Shown: positions 37,339 to 46,346 of the stretch, one piece after another
How positions within the stretch are numbered: the first letter of the stretch is position 1
How the letters are laid out: the number at the start of each line of letters is the position of its first letter
Source of the DNA: Chitinophaga filiformis
GTDB lineage: Bacteria > Bacteroidota > Bacteroidia > Chitinophagales > Chitinophagaceae
NCBI RefSeq assembly: GCF_900102545.1
Contig: NZ_FNBN01000001.1
Location: 123,581-187,580 of the forward strand
Direction of reading: 5' to 3'
Length of the DNA stretch: 64,000 nucleotides
Program-made: the position numbers and the translations under genes
Notes under the pieces: model-generated
Databases searched by the model: none
What the model was told of the DNA's origin: nothing
The model's input: only the letters and a program-made list of their open reading frames with translations

Positions 37339-38430
37339 TTACTTTTTGTTAAAGTCATCTGAGTGTGCCGGACCATCTATCTTAGACAGATCGATCTCTG
37401 GTCTGTTCACCTCACTGATGTTGTGAATATCAAGCAGCAGTTTAGGCTGACGTCCATCCAGTACTTCTACCAGCGTATCTTTCGGTTTGTGAACGCCTAC
37501 GTAGTGACCCTGAGAAATAACGCTATGGCGATCTATCTTACGAGGTCCTTCTATCACCCAGTCTTTCACATCTTTCTTATCGAAGCGGCAGGTATCACAG
37601 ATCCATTCTTCTACTTCACCGTATTGATCTTTGCGGGCAGTTACGCGGAATATTTCATCACCACGCATCCAGAGCACTGTCTTGCCACAGCATTTCGGAT
37701 CTTCACACTGGCGGTGTGCATCTACCGGTTTCAGGAACCATACACGGTTCTTGAAGCGGAAGGTTTTATCTGTCAGCGCACCTACAGGACAAACATCAAT
37801 CACGTTACCGATGAAGTTATTGTCCAGGGACTGCTGGATATAAGTACCAATTTCTGCTGCTTCTCCACGTCCGAGTACACCATGTTCACGCTTTTCAGTC
37901 AGCTGATCGGCGGTGAACACACAACGGTAGCAGAGGATGCAACGGGTCATGTGTAACTGTATCTTATCGCCGATATCGATCCTGTCGAAGGTACGGCGTT
38001 TGAATTCGTAGCGGGTGGTATCTGCACCGTGTTCATAGCTGAGGTCCTGCAGATGACATTCACCTGCCTGGTCGCACACAGGGCAATCCAGCGGATGGTT
38101 CAACAGCAGGAATTCCACTACTCCTTTACGTGCTTCCTGCACTTCAGGAGAGGTGATATTAGCCACTTCCATACCATCCATTACGGTAGTACGGCAGCTG
38201 GCTACCAGTTTCGGCATAGGACGGGGATCAGCTTCTGATCCTTTGGTTACTTTCACCAGGCAGGTACGGCATTTACCACCGCTACCCTGCAGTTTGGAGT
38301 AGTAACACATTGCGGGCGGCACGATATCTCCACCAATTCTACGGGCAGCATTCAGGATGGTAGTGCCCGGCTCCACTTCCACGGAGATATTATCGATCTT
38401 AACCTTAAAGAGTTTCTTTTCTTCAGCCAT
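37339..38430 (-). CDS. nuoG: NADH-quinone oxidoreductase subunit G, short form
   Basis: Iron-sulphur subunit of complex I, here only 363 residues; typical NuoG is about 700-900. The N-terminal 2Fe-2S ferredoxin domain (cysteines in MCYYSKLQGSGGKCRTC and SCRT), the His/Cys3 4Fe-4S motif (HPLDCPVCDQAGECHLQD) and the N4 motif (CILCYRC then CPVGALT) are complete. A further Cys-rich segment (CEDPKCC then WICDTCRF) looks like the start of the molybdopterin-type Fe4S4 domain with altered spacing. The large molybdopterin-like domain is missing. No frameshift is visible; nuoH follows directly, so this seems a genuine short form. Confidence 0.93.
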   Translation of the reverse strand: MAEEKKLFKVKIDNISVEVEPGTTILNAARRIGGDIVPPAMCYYSKLQGSGGKCRTCLVKVTKGSEADPRPMPKLVASCRTTVMDGMEVANITSPEVQEARKGVVEFLLLNHPLDCPVCDQAGECHLQDLSYEHGADTTRYEFKRRTFDRIDIGDKIQLHMTRCILCYRCVFTADQLTEKREHGVLGRGEAAEIGTYIQQSLDNNFIGNVIDVCPVGALTDKTFRFKNRVWFLKPVDAHRQCEDPKCCGKTVLWMRGDEIFRVTARKDQYGEVEEWICDTCRFDKKDVKDWVIEGPRKIDRHSVISQGHYVGVHKPKDTLVEVLDGRQPKLLLDIHNISEVNRPEIDLSKIDGPAHSDDFNKK

Positions 38431-38452
38431 TTTGCATCGCTTAAATTGATTC

Positions 38453-39817
38453 TTATACAGCAGCAGGAGCAGCTATTTGCAATGGATCTGCGTAATGTGC
38501 CAGTCCGTAGTTACGTTTGGTCGCTTCTTCAGGATGCAGCACATGCCATTCAAACTCGTCACGGAAGTGACGGATAGCAGCAGCCACCGGCCAGGCAGCA
38601 GCATCGCCCAATGGGCAGATAGTGTTACCTTCTATTTTACGCTGGATATCCCACAGCAGATCTATATCACTCATTTTGCCCTTACCATTCTCGATATTCT
38701 GCAGTACACGCTTCATCCAGCCGGTACCTTCACGACATGGGCTACACTGTCCGCAGCTCTCATGGTGATAGAAACGGGCGAATGTCAGGGTGTTCTTCAC
38801 AATACACTGGTCTTCGTCCAGTACGATGAAACCACCGGAACCCAGCATGGTACCGGTAGCAAAGCCACCGTCAGCCAGACTTTCGTACGTCATCATACGT
38901 GGTTCACCTTTTGCAGTTTTCAGCAGCAGGTTGGCCGGCAGGATAGGTACGGAAGAACCACCGGGGATACATGCTTTCAGGCGTTTGCCATTAGCGATAC
39001 CACCACAGTATTCGTCGGAGTAGATAAACTCTTCTACTGAAATATTCATCTCGATCTCATATACCCCTGGTTTGTTGATATTACCACAGGCAGAGATCAG
39101 TTTAGTACCGGTAGATTTACCAATACCGTATTTTGAATATTCTTCACCACCGATACGCAGGATAGGCACCACAGCAGCGAGTGTTTCCACGTTGTTCACC
39201 ACAGTCGGGCAATCCCACAGACCTTTTACAGCCGGGAATGGCGGTTTAATGCGCGGGTTACCACGTTTACCTTCCAGGGATTCTATCAGGGCAGTTTCCT
39301 CACCACAGATATAAGCTCCGGCGCCACGTTGTACATATATTTCGAGATCAAAGCCAGTACCCTGGATATTCTTACCCAGCCAGCCATTTTTCTTTGCTTC
39401 TGCGATTGCCTGTTCCAGGATGTCGGGGATCCAGGCGTACTCACCACGAATGTAGATATAGCAGCTGTTGCAACCCAGTGTATAGCTGGAAATGAGCAGG
39501 CCTTCTATAAGCAGGTGAGGGATAAATTCCATCAGGTAACGGTCTTTGAATGTACCGGGCTCTGATTCGTCTGCATTACATACCAGGTAGCGGGGTACGC
39601 CTTCTGGTTTTGCAATGAAGCTCCATTTCATACCGGTAGGGAAACCGGCGCCACCACGACCTCTCAGACCGCTCTTTTTCACTTCATCCAGCACCTGGTC
39701 AGGTGTCATGCTTCTGAGCGCTTTTTCTGCTGATCCATAACCTCCGTTGGCCCGGTATACATCATAGTACCGGATGCCTTCTATGTGCGCTTTGTCAAAA
39801 AGTAGTTTGCGTCCCAT
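38453..39817 (-). CDS. nuoF: NADH-quinone oxidoreductase subunit F
   Basis: NADH-oxidising subunit with FMN and 4Fe-4S cluster N3 (454 residues from this start). Motifs: GLRGRGGAGFPTGMKW (NADH/FMN), YLVCNADESEPGTFKDR, GAGAYICGEETALIESLEG (FMN), and ESCGQCSPCREGTGW with a later Cys in NTICPLGD (cluster N3). I chose ATG at 39817 (MGRKLLFDKAHIEGIR), the usual family start; another ATG exists 12 codons upstream at 39853. It follows nuoE. Confidence 0.95.
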   Translation of the reverse strand: MGRKLLFDKAHIEGIRYYDVYRANGGYGSAEKALRSMTPDQVLDEVKKSGLRGRGGAGFPTGMKWSFIAKPEGVPRYLVCNADESEPGTFKDRYLMEFIPHLLIEGLLISSYTLGCNSCYIYIRGEYAWIPDILEQAIAEAKKNGWLGKNIQGTGFDLEIYVQRGAGAYICGEETALIESLEGKRGNPRIKPPFPAVKGLWDCPTVVNNVETLAAVVPILRIGGEEYSKYGIGKSTGTKLISACGNINKPGVYEIEMNISVEEFIYSDEYCGGIANGKRLKACIPGGSSVPILPANLLLKTAKGEPRMMTYESLADGGFATGTMLGSGGFIVLDEDQCIVKNTLTFARFYHHESCGQCSPCREGTGWMKRVLQNIENGKGKMSDIDLLWDIQRKIEGNTICPLGDAAAWPVAAAIRHFRDEFEWHVLHPEEATKRNYGLAHYADPLQIAAPAAV

Positions 39818-39861
39818 CTTACTTTTTATGATTGTAGACCGTATTCCGGTCATTCCAAGTT

Positions 39862-40347
39862 TTAGTTTGCTTTAACCCTGCATTCCTCAATAATAGCATC
39901 TACCTTTTCAGGGGTGAGGTGCTCACGGAAGTGTTTACCCAGCTGCATCATCGGAGCGTATCCGCATGCGCCGAGGCATTCTACCGTTTTGAGGGTGAAC
40001 AGGCCATCTTTGGTGGTTTCACCCACGCCGATGTCCAGTTTCTTTTTGATATAGTCTATGATGTTGTCTGAGCCACGCAGCATGCAGGGGCCTGTCTGGC
40101 ATACTTCAAATACGTATTTACCTACAGGCTTCAGGTTAAACATCGAGTAAAAGGTAGCCACCTCGTACACTTCGATCGGTTTGATCTGTAACAGGGAAGC
40201 CACGTAATCCATGGTTTCCGCGCTCAGCCATCCGCCAAACTCTTCCTGTGCCAGATGCAGCACGGGAATCAGGGCGCTCTTCTGTTTCCCTGCCGGGTAA
40301 CGGGCGATGATCTCTTTTACCTTATTCAGTTTCTCTTCAGAAAACAT
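39862..40347 (-). CDS. nuoE: NADH-quinone oxidoreductase subunit E
   Basis: Thioredoxin-fold subunit with a 2Fe-2S cluster (N1a), 161 residues. The ligands Cys83 and Cys88 (CQTGPC) and Cys124 and Cys128 (CLGAC) have the expected spacing. It works with NuoF in the NADH dehydrogenase module. It lies 24 bp after nuoD. Confidence 0.96.
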   Translation of the reverse strand: MFSEEKLNKVKEIIARYPAGKQKSALIPVLHLAQEEFGGWLSAETMDYVASLLQIKPIEVYEVATFYSMFNLKPVGKYVFEVCQTGPCMLRGSDNIIDYIKKKLDIGVGETTKDGLFTLKTVECLGACGYAPMMQLGKHFREHLTPEKVDAIIEECRVKAN

Positions 40348-40371
40348 AACTATGAAAGAAAAAATTATTAA

Positions 40372-41589
40372 TTAAGCATCCAGTTCACCTGCTATCAGAT
40401 TCAGGCTACTCATACAGATAACGGCATCGCTCAGCATTGCGCCTTTGATCAGTTCTGCATAAGCCTGGTAATATATGAAACATGGGCGGCGGAAGTGCAG
40501 CCTGTAAGGGCTACGGCCACCATCACTGATGAGATAGAATCCCAGTTCCCCGTTGGCGCCTTCTACAGGATTGTACAATTCGCCTGGCAGGATATCAGAT
40601 TCACCCATGATGATTTTGAAGTGGTAGATCAGCGCTTCCATTTTGGTGTATACCGCGCTCTTTTCTGGCAGGTAGTAAGCAGGTACATCTGCGTGGTATA
40701 CATCTGAAGGCAGGTCTTTCAGCTTATCCATTGCCTGACGGATAATGCTCAGGCTCTCCCACATTTCGGCATTACGCACCAGGAAACGGTCGTAGCAGTC
40801 GCCGGTGGTACCTACGGGTATATTAAATTCGAAATCTTCGTAAGAGGAATATGGCTGTGCCACGCGCACGTCGTAATCCACACCCGCAGCGCGCAGGTTA
40901 GGACCGGTAAAGCCATAGTTGATGGCTCTTTCCGCGCTGATAGGGCCTACGCCCTGGGTTCTTTCCATGAAGATACGGTTACGGTTCATCAGGGTTTCGA
41001 ACTCCTTCAGCGCTACCGGATATTCTTTCAGGAAACGTTCTATTTTCTCAAATGCCGCAGGGGTAAAGTTTCTTTCAAAACCACCTACACGGCCAATATT
41101 TGTTGTTAAACGGGAACCGCATATCTCCTCGTAAATTTCGTATGCCAGCTCACGGTATTTCATGAGATAGAGGAAGCCGGAGAAGGCGCCGCTATCCACA
41201 CCTACCACACCGTTACAGATCAGGTGGTCGGTAATACGTGCCAGTTCCATGATGATCACACGGAGGTAGTCAACGCGCTTGGGGGTTTGAATACCCAGCA
41301 GTTTTTCTACGGTCATGTGCCATCCCATATTATTGATAGGAGATGAACAATAGTTCAGACGGTCTGTTAAAGGAGTGATCTGGTAGTAAGGACGGCGTTC
41401 TGCTATTTTCTCAAATGCACGGTGGATATACCCTACAGTAGATTCTGAACTCACGATACGCTCACCATCAATTTCCAGGATATTCTGGAATACCCCGTGC
41501 GTAGCGGGGTGGGTAGGGCCCAGGTTAAGGGTTTGTGTTTGCCTCTCTATGGAGCCTTCCGGCAGTGTGATATGTTGCTGCTCTGACAT
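40372..41589 (-). CDS. nuoD: NADH-quinone oxidoreductase subunit D
   Basis: 49-kDa-type subunit at the quinone site (405 residues). The family start TLNLGPTHPATHGVFQNILEIDGE with the quinone-loop histidines is intact, as is FLYLMKYRELAYEIYEEICGSRLTTNIGRVGGF. It is not fused to NuoC, unlike E. coli. ATG at 41589 is used; the frame is open two codons further. It follows nuoC after 18 bp. Confidence 0.97.
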   Translation of the reverse strand: MSEQQHITLPEGSIERQTQTLNLGPTHPATHGVFQNILEIDGERIVSSESTVGYIHRAFEKIAERRPYYQITPLTDRLNYCSSPINNMGWHMTVEKLLGIQTPKRVDYLRVIIMELARITDHLICNGVVGVDSGAFSGFLYLMKYRELAYEIYEEICGSRLTTNIGRVGGFERNFTPAAFEKIERFLKEYPVALKEFETLMNRNRIFMERTQGVGPISAERAINYGFTGPNLRAAGVDYDVRVAQPYSSYEDFEFNIPVGTTGDCYDRFLVRNAEMWESLSIIRQAMDKLKDLPSDVYHADVPAYYLPEKSAVYTKMEALIYHFKIIMGESDILPGELYNPVEGANGELGFYLISDGGRSPYRLHFRRPCFIYYQAYAELIKGAMLSDAVICMSSLNLIAGELDA

Positions 41590-41607
41590 GTTCAAACGAA
41601 TAATTTA

Positions 41608-42129
41608 TTAAATGCCAATATGCCCGCCGCGGCCGAACATTTCATCATCTTTATCGGTACGGGTCTGATCTTCCAGCGGAAATTCCTTACGCATGGGGAA
41701 ATAGGTCATTTCATCCACGTTCAGGATACGTTTCAGGTTCGGGTGCCCTACGAAGTTCACGCCGAAGAAGTCGTATGTTTCCCTTTCCATCCAGTTGGCT
41801 GATTCAAACAGCCGGGTAGCTGTGAATACGCGTGTATCCTCAATGCTGGTGTATACTTTGAAACGCAGTCTCACCCTTTCACGGAAGTTGTACAGGTGAT
41901 ATACTACTGCGAGCTCCTCCCCTGTTCTGTTGGGGTAGTGTACGGCAGTGAGGTCCGTTAAAAAACGAAATTGCAGTTCCTCATCATCGTACAGGAACTG
42001 CATTACTTTTAGGTTCAGGTCTTTAGGTGCTGCAAATGATAGCATCCCAAAGGATTCTTCCACCTGGCTGATTGATTCCCCAAACTTTTCTGCTAACCTT
42101 TGCTTTATATAGTCGTTTGTCAAAGACAT
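41608..42129 (-). CDS. nuoC: NADH-quinone oxidoreductase subunit C
   Basis: 30-kDa-type subunit of the peripheral arm (173 residues). The signature ERETYDFFGVNFVGHPNLKRIL followed by MRKEFPLEDQTRTD is present. No cofactor is bound; it braces NuoD and NuoB. It lies 62 bp after nuoB. Confidence 0.95.
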   Translation of the reverse strand: MSLTNDYIKQRLAEKFGESISQVEESFGMLSFAAPKDLNLKVMQFLYDDEELQFRFLTDLTAVHYPNRTGEELAVVYHLYNFRERVRLRFKVYTSIEDTRVFTATRLFESANWMERETYDFFGVNFVGHPNLKRILNVDEMTYFPMRKEFPLEDQTRTDKDDEMFGRGGHIGI

Positions 42130-42191
42130 TACGATTTCAATTTTCTATTTCAGATTGACTTTTCGGATATGATCTTCTTCTTTCGTGTAGA

Positions 42192-42755
42192 TTACTCGAT
42201 ACCGTAAGAGTTCAATAATTCCTTATATTTCTCGCTATGACGGCGGCGCAGACTTTCCTGTCCTACCAGTTCCTGCACACGCATGAAGCCGTCAATAATC
42301 GCTTCAGGACGTGGAGGGCAACCGGGAACATACACATCCACCGGAATCACCTGATCTATACCTTGTAATACGGAGTAAGTATCGAATACACCGCCGCTGC
42401 ATGCGCAGGCGCCTACGGCTACTACCCAGCGGGGTTCAGCCATTTGCAGGTATACCTGGCGTAATACGGGACCCATTTTCTTGGAAATTGTGCCCATTAC
42501 CATCAATAAGTCACACTGGCGGGGGGTGAAGGCCATTCTTTCAGAACCGAAGCGGGCCATATCATAGGTAGAGGCCATGGTTGCCATAAATTCGATACCA
42601 CAGCAGGAAGTAGCAAAAGGCAGCGGCCAGATGGAGTTCTTACGCGCCAGACCAATTACCTGGTCGAATGTTGTTGCAAAAAACCCTTCCCCTGCATACC
42701 CTTCGGGTACTTCTACACTCTTCACTTTTTCATTATACTGAACCGGACGTGCCAT
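42192..42755 (-). CDS. nuoB: NADH-quinone oxidoreductase subunit B
   Basis: 20-kDa-type subunit carrying terminal cluster N2 (187 residues). Ligands are the adjacent Cys51 and Cys52 (TSCCGIEFM), Cys117 (VGACACSGG) and Cys146 (PGCPPRPEA). The core is complete and no amphipathic extension is seen. About 100 bp separate it from nuoA, with no terminator recognised in that gap. Confidence 0.97.
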   Translation of the reverse strand: MARPVQYNEKVKSVEVPEGYAGEGFFATTFDQVIGLARKNSIWPLPFATSCCGIEFMATMASTYDMARFGSERMAFTPRQCDLLMVMGTISKKMGPVLRQVYLQMAEPRWVVAVGACACSGGVFDTYSVLQGIDQVIPVDVYVPGCPPRPEAIIDGFMRVQELVGQESLRRRHSEKYKELLNSYGIE

Positions 42756-42855
42756 ACCATGTCAGATTTAAAAAATTTCACAATCAGATTTGACCTAAAC
42801 GCACACGGGATTGCCAGCCACCGGCAACCCTTCTGCTAAATATTCTATATAAGTA

Positions 42856-43248
42856 TCAGTCTTCCCATTTCAGCGCTCCCTTCTTCAGTATGTAGAAGAA
42901 GCCGCCCATAAAGAACGCCACAAACAGTAACATGGCCATGAAGCCATCCCAGCCAAGTTCTCTGAAATTCACCGCATAAGGATAAAAGAAGATCACTTCT
43001 ACGTCAAAAAGCACGAACAGTATGGCGGTTAGGAAGTACTTAATGGCTACTGGCTGACGTGCATTACCTTTTTGTTCAATACCACTTTCAAAGGTAGCAA
43101 GTTTGTCGCTGGTTTTACGTTTTGGCCCCAAAAAATGCGTGGCGAGCATTGTAATTCCAACAAAGCCCAGTGCAGCTATAAGCTGCAAAACAATGGGAAA
43201 ATAGCTAAAAGGAGTAGTTGCTGACAATAATTCTGTGTCTGTAAACAT
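42856..43248 (-). CDS. nuoA: NADH-quinone oxidoreductase subunit A
   Basis: Three-span membrane subunit at the junction of the two arms (130 residues from this start). The conserved loop KLATFESGIEQKGNARQPVAIKYFLTAILFVLFDVEVIFFYPYAV carries the expected Glu/Gly and FDVE motifs. ATG at 43248 is chosen, with GGGAAG just upstream; the longer frame to 43311 would begin inside the promoter at 43282-43312. First gene of the 14-gene operon. Confidence 0.95.
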   Translation of the reverse strand: MFTDTELLSATTPFSYFPIVLQLIAALGFVGITMLATHFLGPKRKTSDKLATFESGIEQKGNARQPVAIKYFLTAILFVLFDVEVIFFYPYAVNFRELGWDGFMAMLLFVAFFMGGFFYILKKGALKWED

Positions 43249-43281
43249 AAGCTTCCCTGTATAAATCGTTCTCCGAATGAG

Positions 43282-43312
43282 CAAAAATAGGCTAACTAAT
43301 GCAAAAATCAAA
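43282..43312 (-). promoter_or_regulatory. Promoter of the nuoA-N operon
   Basis: On the minus strand: TTTG, 19 bp, TATTTTTG, a full match to the Bacteroidetes consensus, 33 bp upstream of the nuoA ATG. It fixes the nuoA start. Confidence 0.8.
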
Positions 43313-43354
43313 TCTTATGAAGGATTAAAATATTATCTTTTTTCACCAACCGGC

Positions 43355-43390
43355 AATAAAAAAGCCTCCTGTCGCCCGACAGGAGGCTTT
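43355..43390 (-). terminator. Terminator after the TPR protein gene
   Basis: Perfect 14-bp stem AAAGCCTCCTGTCG / CGACAGGAGGCTTT, effectively closed by a small loop, with six T on the minus strand. It insulates the nuo operon promoter from the upstream cluster. Confidence 0.9.
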
Positions 43391-43408
43391 CATATAACTT
43401 TTAATCCC

Positions 43409-45127
43409 TTATTTTTTGTTACCCTGAGCTGGTTTAACAGCTGCCGCTTTGGTCTTGTTTTCCTGGTTTTCCTGGATCGCTTTTACCGTGGCGTTGTTAG
43501 GATCGATAGCTAATACTTTATCCATCCAGATCTTCATATTTGCCTGATCGTCCTTATTGTAGTAGTAGATCATCATATACTGATAAGGGAACATCAGCTG
43601 GGAAGGCTTGTTCATCTTCTCGTCACCTTTGATCTCAAAGAATTTCTGGAAGTAAGGAACTGCCACGCCTGATTTTGCTTCAGGATCTTTTGCCATGTTG
43701 GCACGACCTCTCCAGTAAATACCCAAAGCTTCGTTGTTTGGATATTTAGCTGCGAAAGCGCCCCAGGTTGAATCTGCTGCATCGTATTCACGTGCGTAGA
43801 TTTCCATGGTACCTTTGAAGAACATATCCTGTACTTTACCGCTGTTCTGCTCATCGGTAAATTCATTTACCAGTTTGCCATACCACTGTGCTGAACGTTT
43901 AAAGTCGTGCATTGCTTTGAAGTTGTCTGCAACGGCTCTGTATTTTTCAACATCTTTTGCGGTATCTGCCAGGGCATATTTCTCCAGGTACATACCTGCC
44001 AGTGAATCGTTCACAGCTTCCTGTGCAGAGTCAGTTACATGCTGCTGATAGATTGCGCTCAGCAGTTTGTAGTCGTTAGCCTGCAATTTAGCGTCACCAA
44101 CGGATTTAGCGTATTCTTCGATCACCTGTTTACCGGTAGTGGTATCACCTTTCTGCAGATAAGCATCTGTCAGCAGGCGTACGAATTTACCTTTATTACC
44201 TTCGGTTGTCTGTGGTAATACGGCTTTGGTTTTATTGATAGCAGCATCGTAGTCTTTACGGTAGAATGCGATAGCAGCCAGGTTGTATTCGTTTTCCAGT
44301 TTACCAGCGCCTGTACCTACTACTTCCATATATTTCTCCAGGTATTTCGCTGCATTTTCGAGTGACAGCTGAGCTTTGGTTGGAGTGATATAGAACTGAT
44401 ACAGTTCATAGTAAGCAGGTGCGTAGTTAGGATCCATGTTGGTAGCCTTTGTCCAGTCGTTCACGGCATCCTGCAACAGTTTAGCGTTGTAGTTTACCAG
44501 ACCTTGTTTCAATACGGCTTCAGCGTTGTTTGGATCCAATTCCAGTGCTTTATCGTAGGCAGTGATTGCTTTACCACCGTTTTCACCACCGAGGTAGCGG
44601 TAAGCGTCACCTAATTCGATGTAATCAGCAGGTTTTGCAGTATATACTTCTTTCTTTTTACGGCCTTCGTTGTTCAGCAGTTTTTCCATTACTGACAGTG
44701 CGTAACCGCGGTCACCACCTTTTATTTCGGTGTTTGCATCTGCAATAGCACGTGCTACGTCGCCATTGCGTCCTTCAGAAGCTGTGTTAGCTGCTTCAAA
44801 TTTCTGTTTTGCTGCTGCAGCATCACCTTTCAGCAGGTCGATACGGCCAAGGCCTACCTGCAATAAAGGTGAAGTAGGTACAGCCTGCAATCCTTTCTGA
44901 AAAGTTGCGGCGGCACCGGCGTCATCGTGCAGGCCCAGCTGCGCGATACCGAGGTAGTAATAACCTCTGTCGTCAGTTGGCTTTGCAGCTATTGCTTTTT
45001 CCAGGTTTCCTTTGGCTGTCTCATACTTGCCATAATACAGGTCTTTCAATCCATCTTCTACAGATTGGGCCATGGCGCCGTTCGCGACGCACAGCAATGC
45101 AACAATTAAACTTTTCCGTCTGTTCAT
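43409..45127 (-). CDS. Exported tetratricopeptide repeat protein
   Basis: A 572-residue protein with a signal peptide (MNRRKSLIVALLCVANGAMAQ) and many TPR-like helical pairs through the whole length (e.g. GYYYLGIAQLGLHDDAGAAATFQKGL at about 55, AITAYDKALELDPNNAEAVLKQGL at about 195, APAYYELYQFYI near 245). A Lys/Ala-rich end follows. It probably acts as a periplasmic protein scaffold. ATG at 45127 is used over a TTG two codons upstream. It follows the PstS-like lipoprotein gene by 37 bp, likely as an operon with it. Confidence 0.85.
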   Translation of the reverse strand: MNRRKSLIVALLCVANGAMAQSVEDGLKDLYYGKYETAKGNLEKAIAAKPTDDRGYYYLGIAQLGLHDDAGAAATFQKGLQAVPTSPLLQVGLGRIDLLKGDAAAAKQKFEAANTASEGRNGDVARAIADANTEIKGGDRGYALSVMEKLLNNEGRKKKEVYTAKPADYIELGDAYRYLGGENGGKAITAYDKALELDPNNAEAVLKQGLVNYNAKLLQDAVNDWTKATNMDPNYAPAYYELYQFYITPTKAQLSLENAAKYLEKYMEVVGTGAGKLENEYNLAAIAFYRKDYDAAINKTKAVLPQTTEGNKGKFVRLLTDAYLQKGDTTTGKQVIEEYAKSVGDAKLQANDYKLLSAIYQQHVTDSAQEAVNDSLAGMYLEKYALADTAKDVEKYRAVADNFKAMHDFKRSAQWYGKLVNEFTDEQNSGKVQDMFFKGTMEIYAREYDAADSTWGAFAAKYPNNEALGIYWRGRANMAKDPEAKSGVAVPYFQKFFEIKGDEKMNKPSQLMFPYQYMMIYYYNKDDQANMKIWMDKVLAIDPNNATVKAIQENQENKTKAAAVKPAQGNKK

Positions 45128-45164
45128 GAGCAATCCGGTTTTTAATTTTAGTTGTGTTAGTTTT

Positions 45165-46085
45165 TTACTTAATGTTCGCTTCCCTGAATACTACATTCAA
45201 TCTCGCAGGGAACAGTCTGAATTTCGCAATGATCATCTGTCCTTCATAACTCCCCAGGAAAGTGGCGAACCCTGATCCCAATCCTGAATATGGTTCTTTC
45301 AAGCAATAGAACAAACCACGTTTAAGCTGGTAGGAACCAAGAGCGATGTATGCCTGATATGGTTTTACAAATTCTGAACCATAATCTGCCCTCACCTTGA
45401 CCACTTGCACTTTATTTGTAAATTCTATAGAAGCTGAGTCGTTCGGATCTGAGATCCAGCTCACTCCTATTACACCAATCGCATCTTTCATTTTAGCCAC
45501 ATAATCAACCACTTCGGGATTCGTTTTAGCAGCCATTACATTAGGCGGCAACGGTTTTCCCTTGTTGATTGAATCGCGGACATATCTTACCGTACTTGAA
45601 TTCTGATTATCAAAAACTATCTGGTGTTTCGTGGAATCAGACCCGTCCATAATTTTCCGCACCTGGTCCATTGTGAGGATGCTGTCGGGATTACTACGGT
45701 TAGTAATCAGCGCTACTCCATCCCAGGCTAACAGCAGGCTTTGCGGCGATATCTTCAACTCCTTGAAATATGCTTTTTCTGCTTCGCTGAAATCTCTTGT
45801 TACGAAAATCAGTCTTGAACTGTCTGCTAACAGATCTTTAAAGCATTCTGCTTCGGGCTTATATTCAGCAATGATATGCGCGTTCTTATAAAGGGATTCG
45901 AAAACCTTGATTTCGGCTTCCATCAGCGGGCGATAGGTTTCATCCACACTGATTCTGATGGTCCCTGCAGTTGGCGTATCCTGCTGCACCCCGGACTTGT
46001 TGGCTCGTCCGCAAGATGTCAGTAAAGCTGCTACAGCTAACGAAATAACAGCGATCTGGCTTCGCCTGATTATTCTGGTCATCAT
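45165..46085 (-). CDS. PstS-like substrate-binding lipoprotein
   Basis: A 306-residue predicted lipoprotein (signal to LLTSCG, lipobox Cys near residue 25) with a PBP-like (type 2 periplasmic binding) domain resembling phosphate-binding PstS: AGTIRISVDETYRPLMEAEIKVFE near the start, VALITNRSNPDSILTMDQVRKIMDG in the centre and SSTVRYVRDSI after it. No PstCAB permease genes are adjacent, so ordinary ABC phosphate import from this locus is not supported. In Bacteroidetes such proteins occur with TPR proteins; here too a TPR gene follows. Confidence 0.8.
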   Translation of the reverse strand: MMTRIIRRSQIAVISLAVAALLTSCGRANKSGVQQDTPTAGTIRISVDETYRPLMEAEIKVFESLYKNAHIIAEYKPEAECFKDLLADSSRLIFVTRDFSEAEKAYFKELKISPQSLLLAWDGVALITNRSNPDSILTMDQVRKIMDGSDSTKHQIVFDNQNSSTVRYVRDSINKGKPLPPNVMAAKTNPEVVDYVAKMKDAIGVIGVSWISDPNDSASIEFTNKVQVVKVRADYGSEFVKPYQAYIALGSYQLKRGLFYCLKEPYSGLGSGFATFLGSYEGQMIIAKFRLFPARLNVVFREANIK

Positions 46086-46100
46086 ATGTTCGTCTCTTAT

Positions 46101-46346
46101 TTAATCCTTTTGATGAAATAGGTTCTTCGTTCCTCTATATACACGGAAAAGACCATACGCAATTAGTATGACGCCAAAAATTGTCAGTATAGTCTGTGAC
46201 ACCTGAAACTGTCCCAGGTTATATTTCTGCGCAAAGATTGCATATAGGCCCAAGAGCAGAAAAAATACACCCCTGATTAATTCCCCGAGCGAACGATAAT
46301 TTACCTTAGTCCGCGTGTTTCCAGATCTTTCTTGTTGCATTAGCAT
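46101..46346 (-). CDS. Small two-span membrane protein
   Basis: An 81-residue protein (ATG 46346; a second ATG at 46340 is possible). Two hydrophobic segments (GELIRGVFFLLLGLYAIFA and TILTIFGVILIAYGLFRVY) flank a short polar loop, and the C-terminus is basic. No family recognised. It lies 15 bp before the PstS-like gene and is probably its operon leader gene. Confidence 0.7.
   Translation of the reverse strand: MLMQQERSGNTRTKVNYRSLGELIRGVFFLLLGLYAIFAQKYNLGQFQVSQTILTIFGVILIAYGLFRVYRGTKNLFHQKD

Noticed and set aside
43249-43311. Longer NuoA start
   Set aside because: It would begin inside the nuo promoter; the ATG at 43248 has a better leader and a normal family N-terminus.
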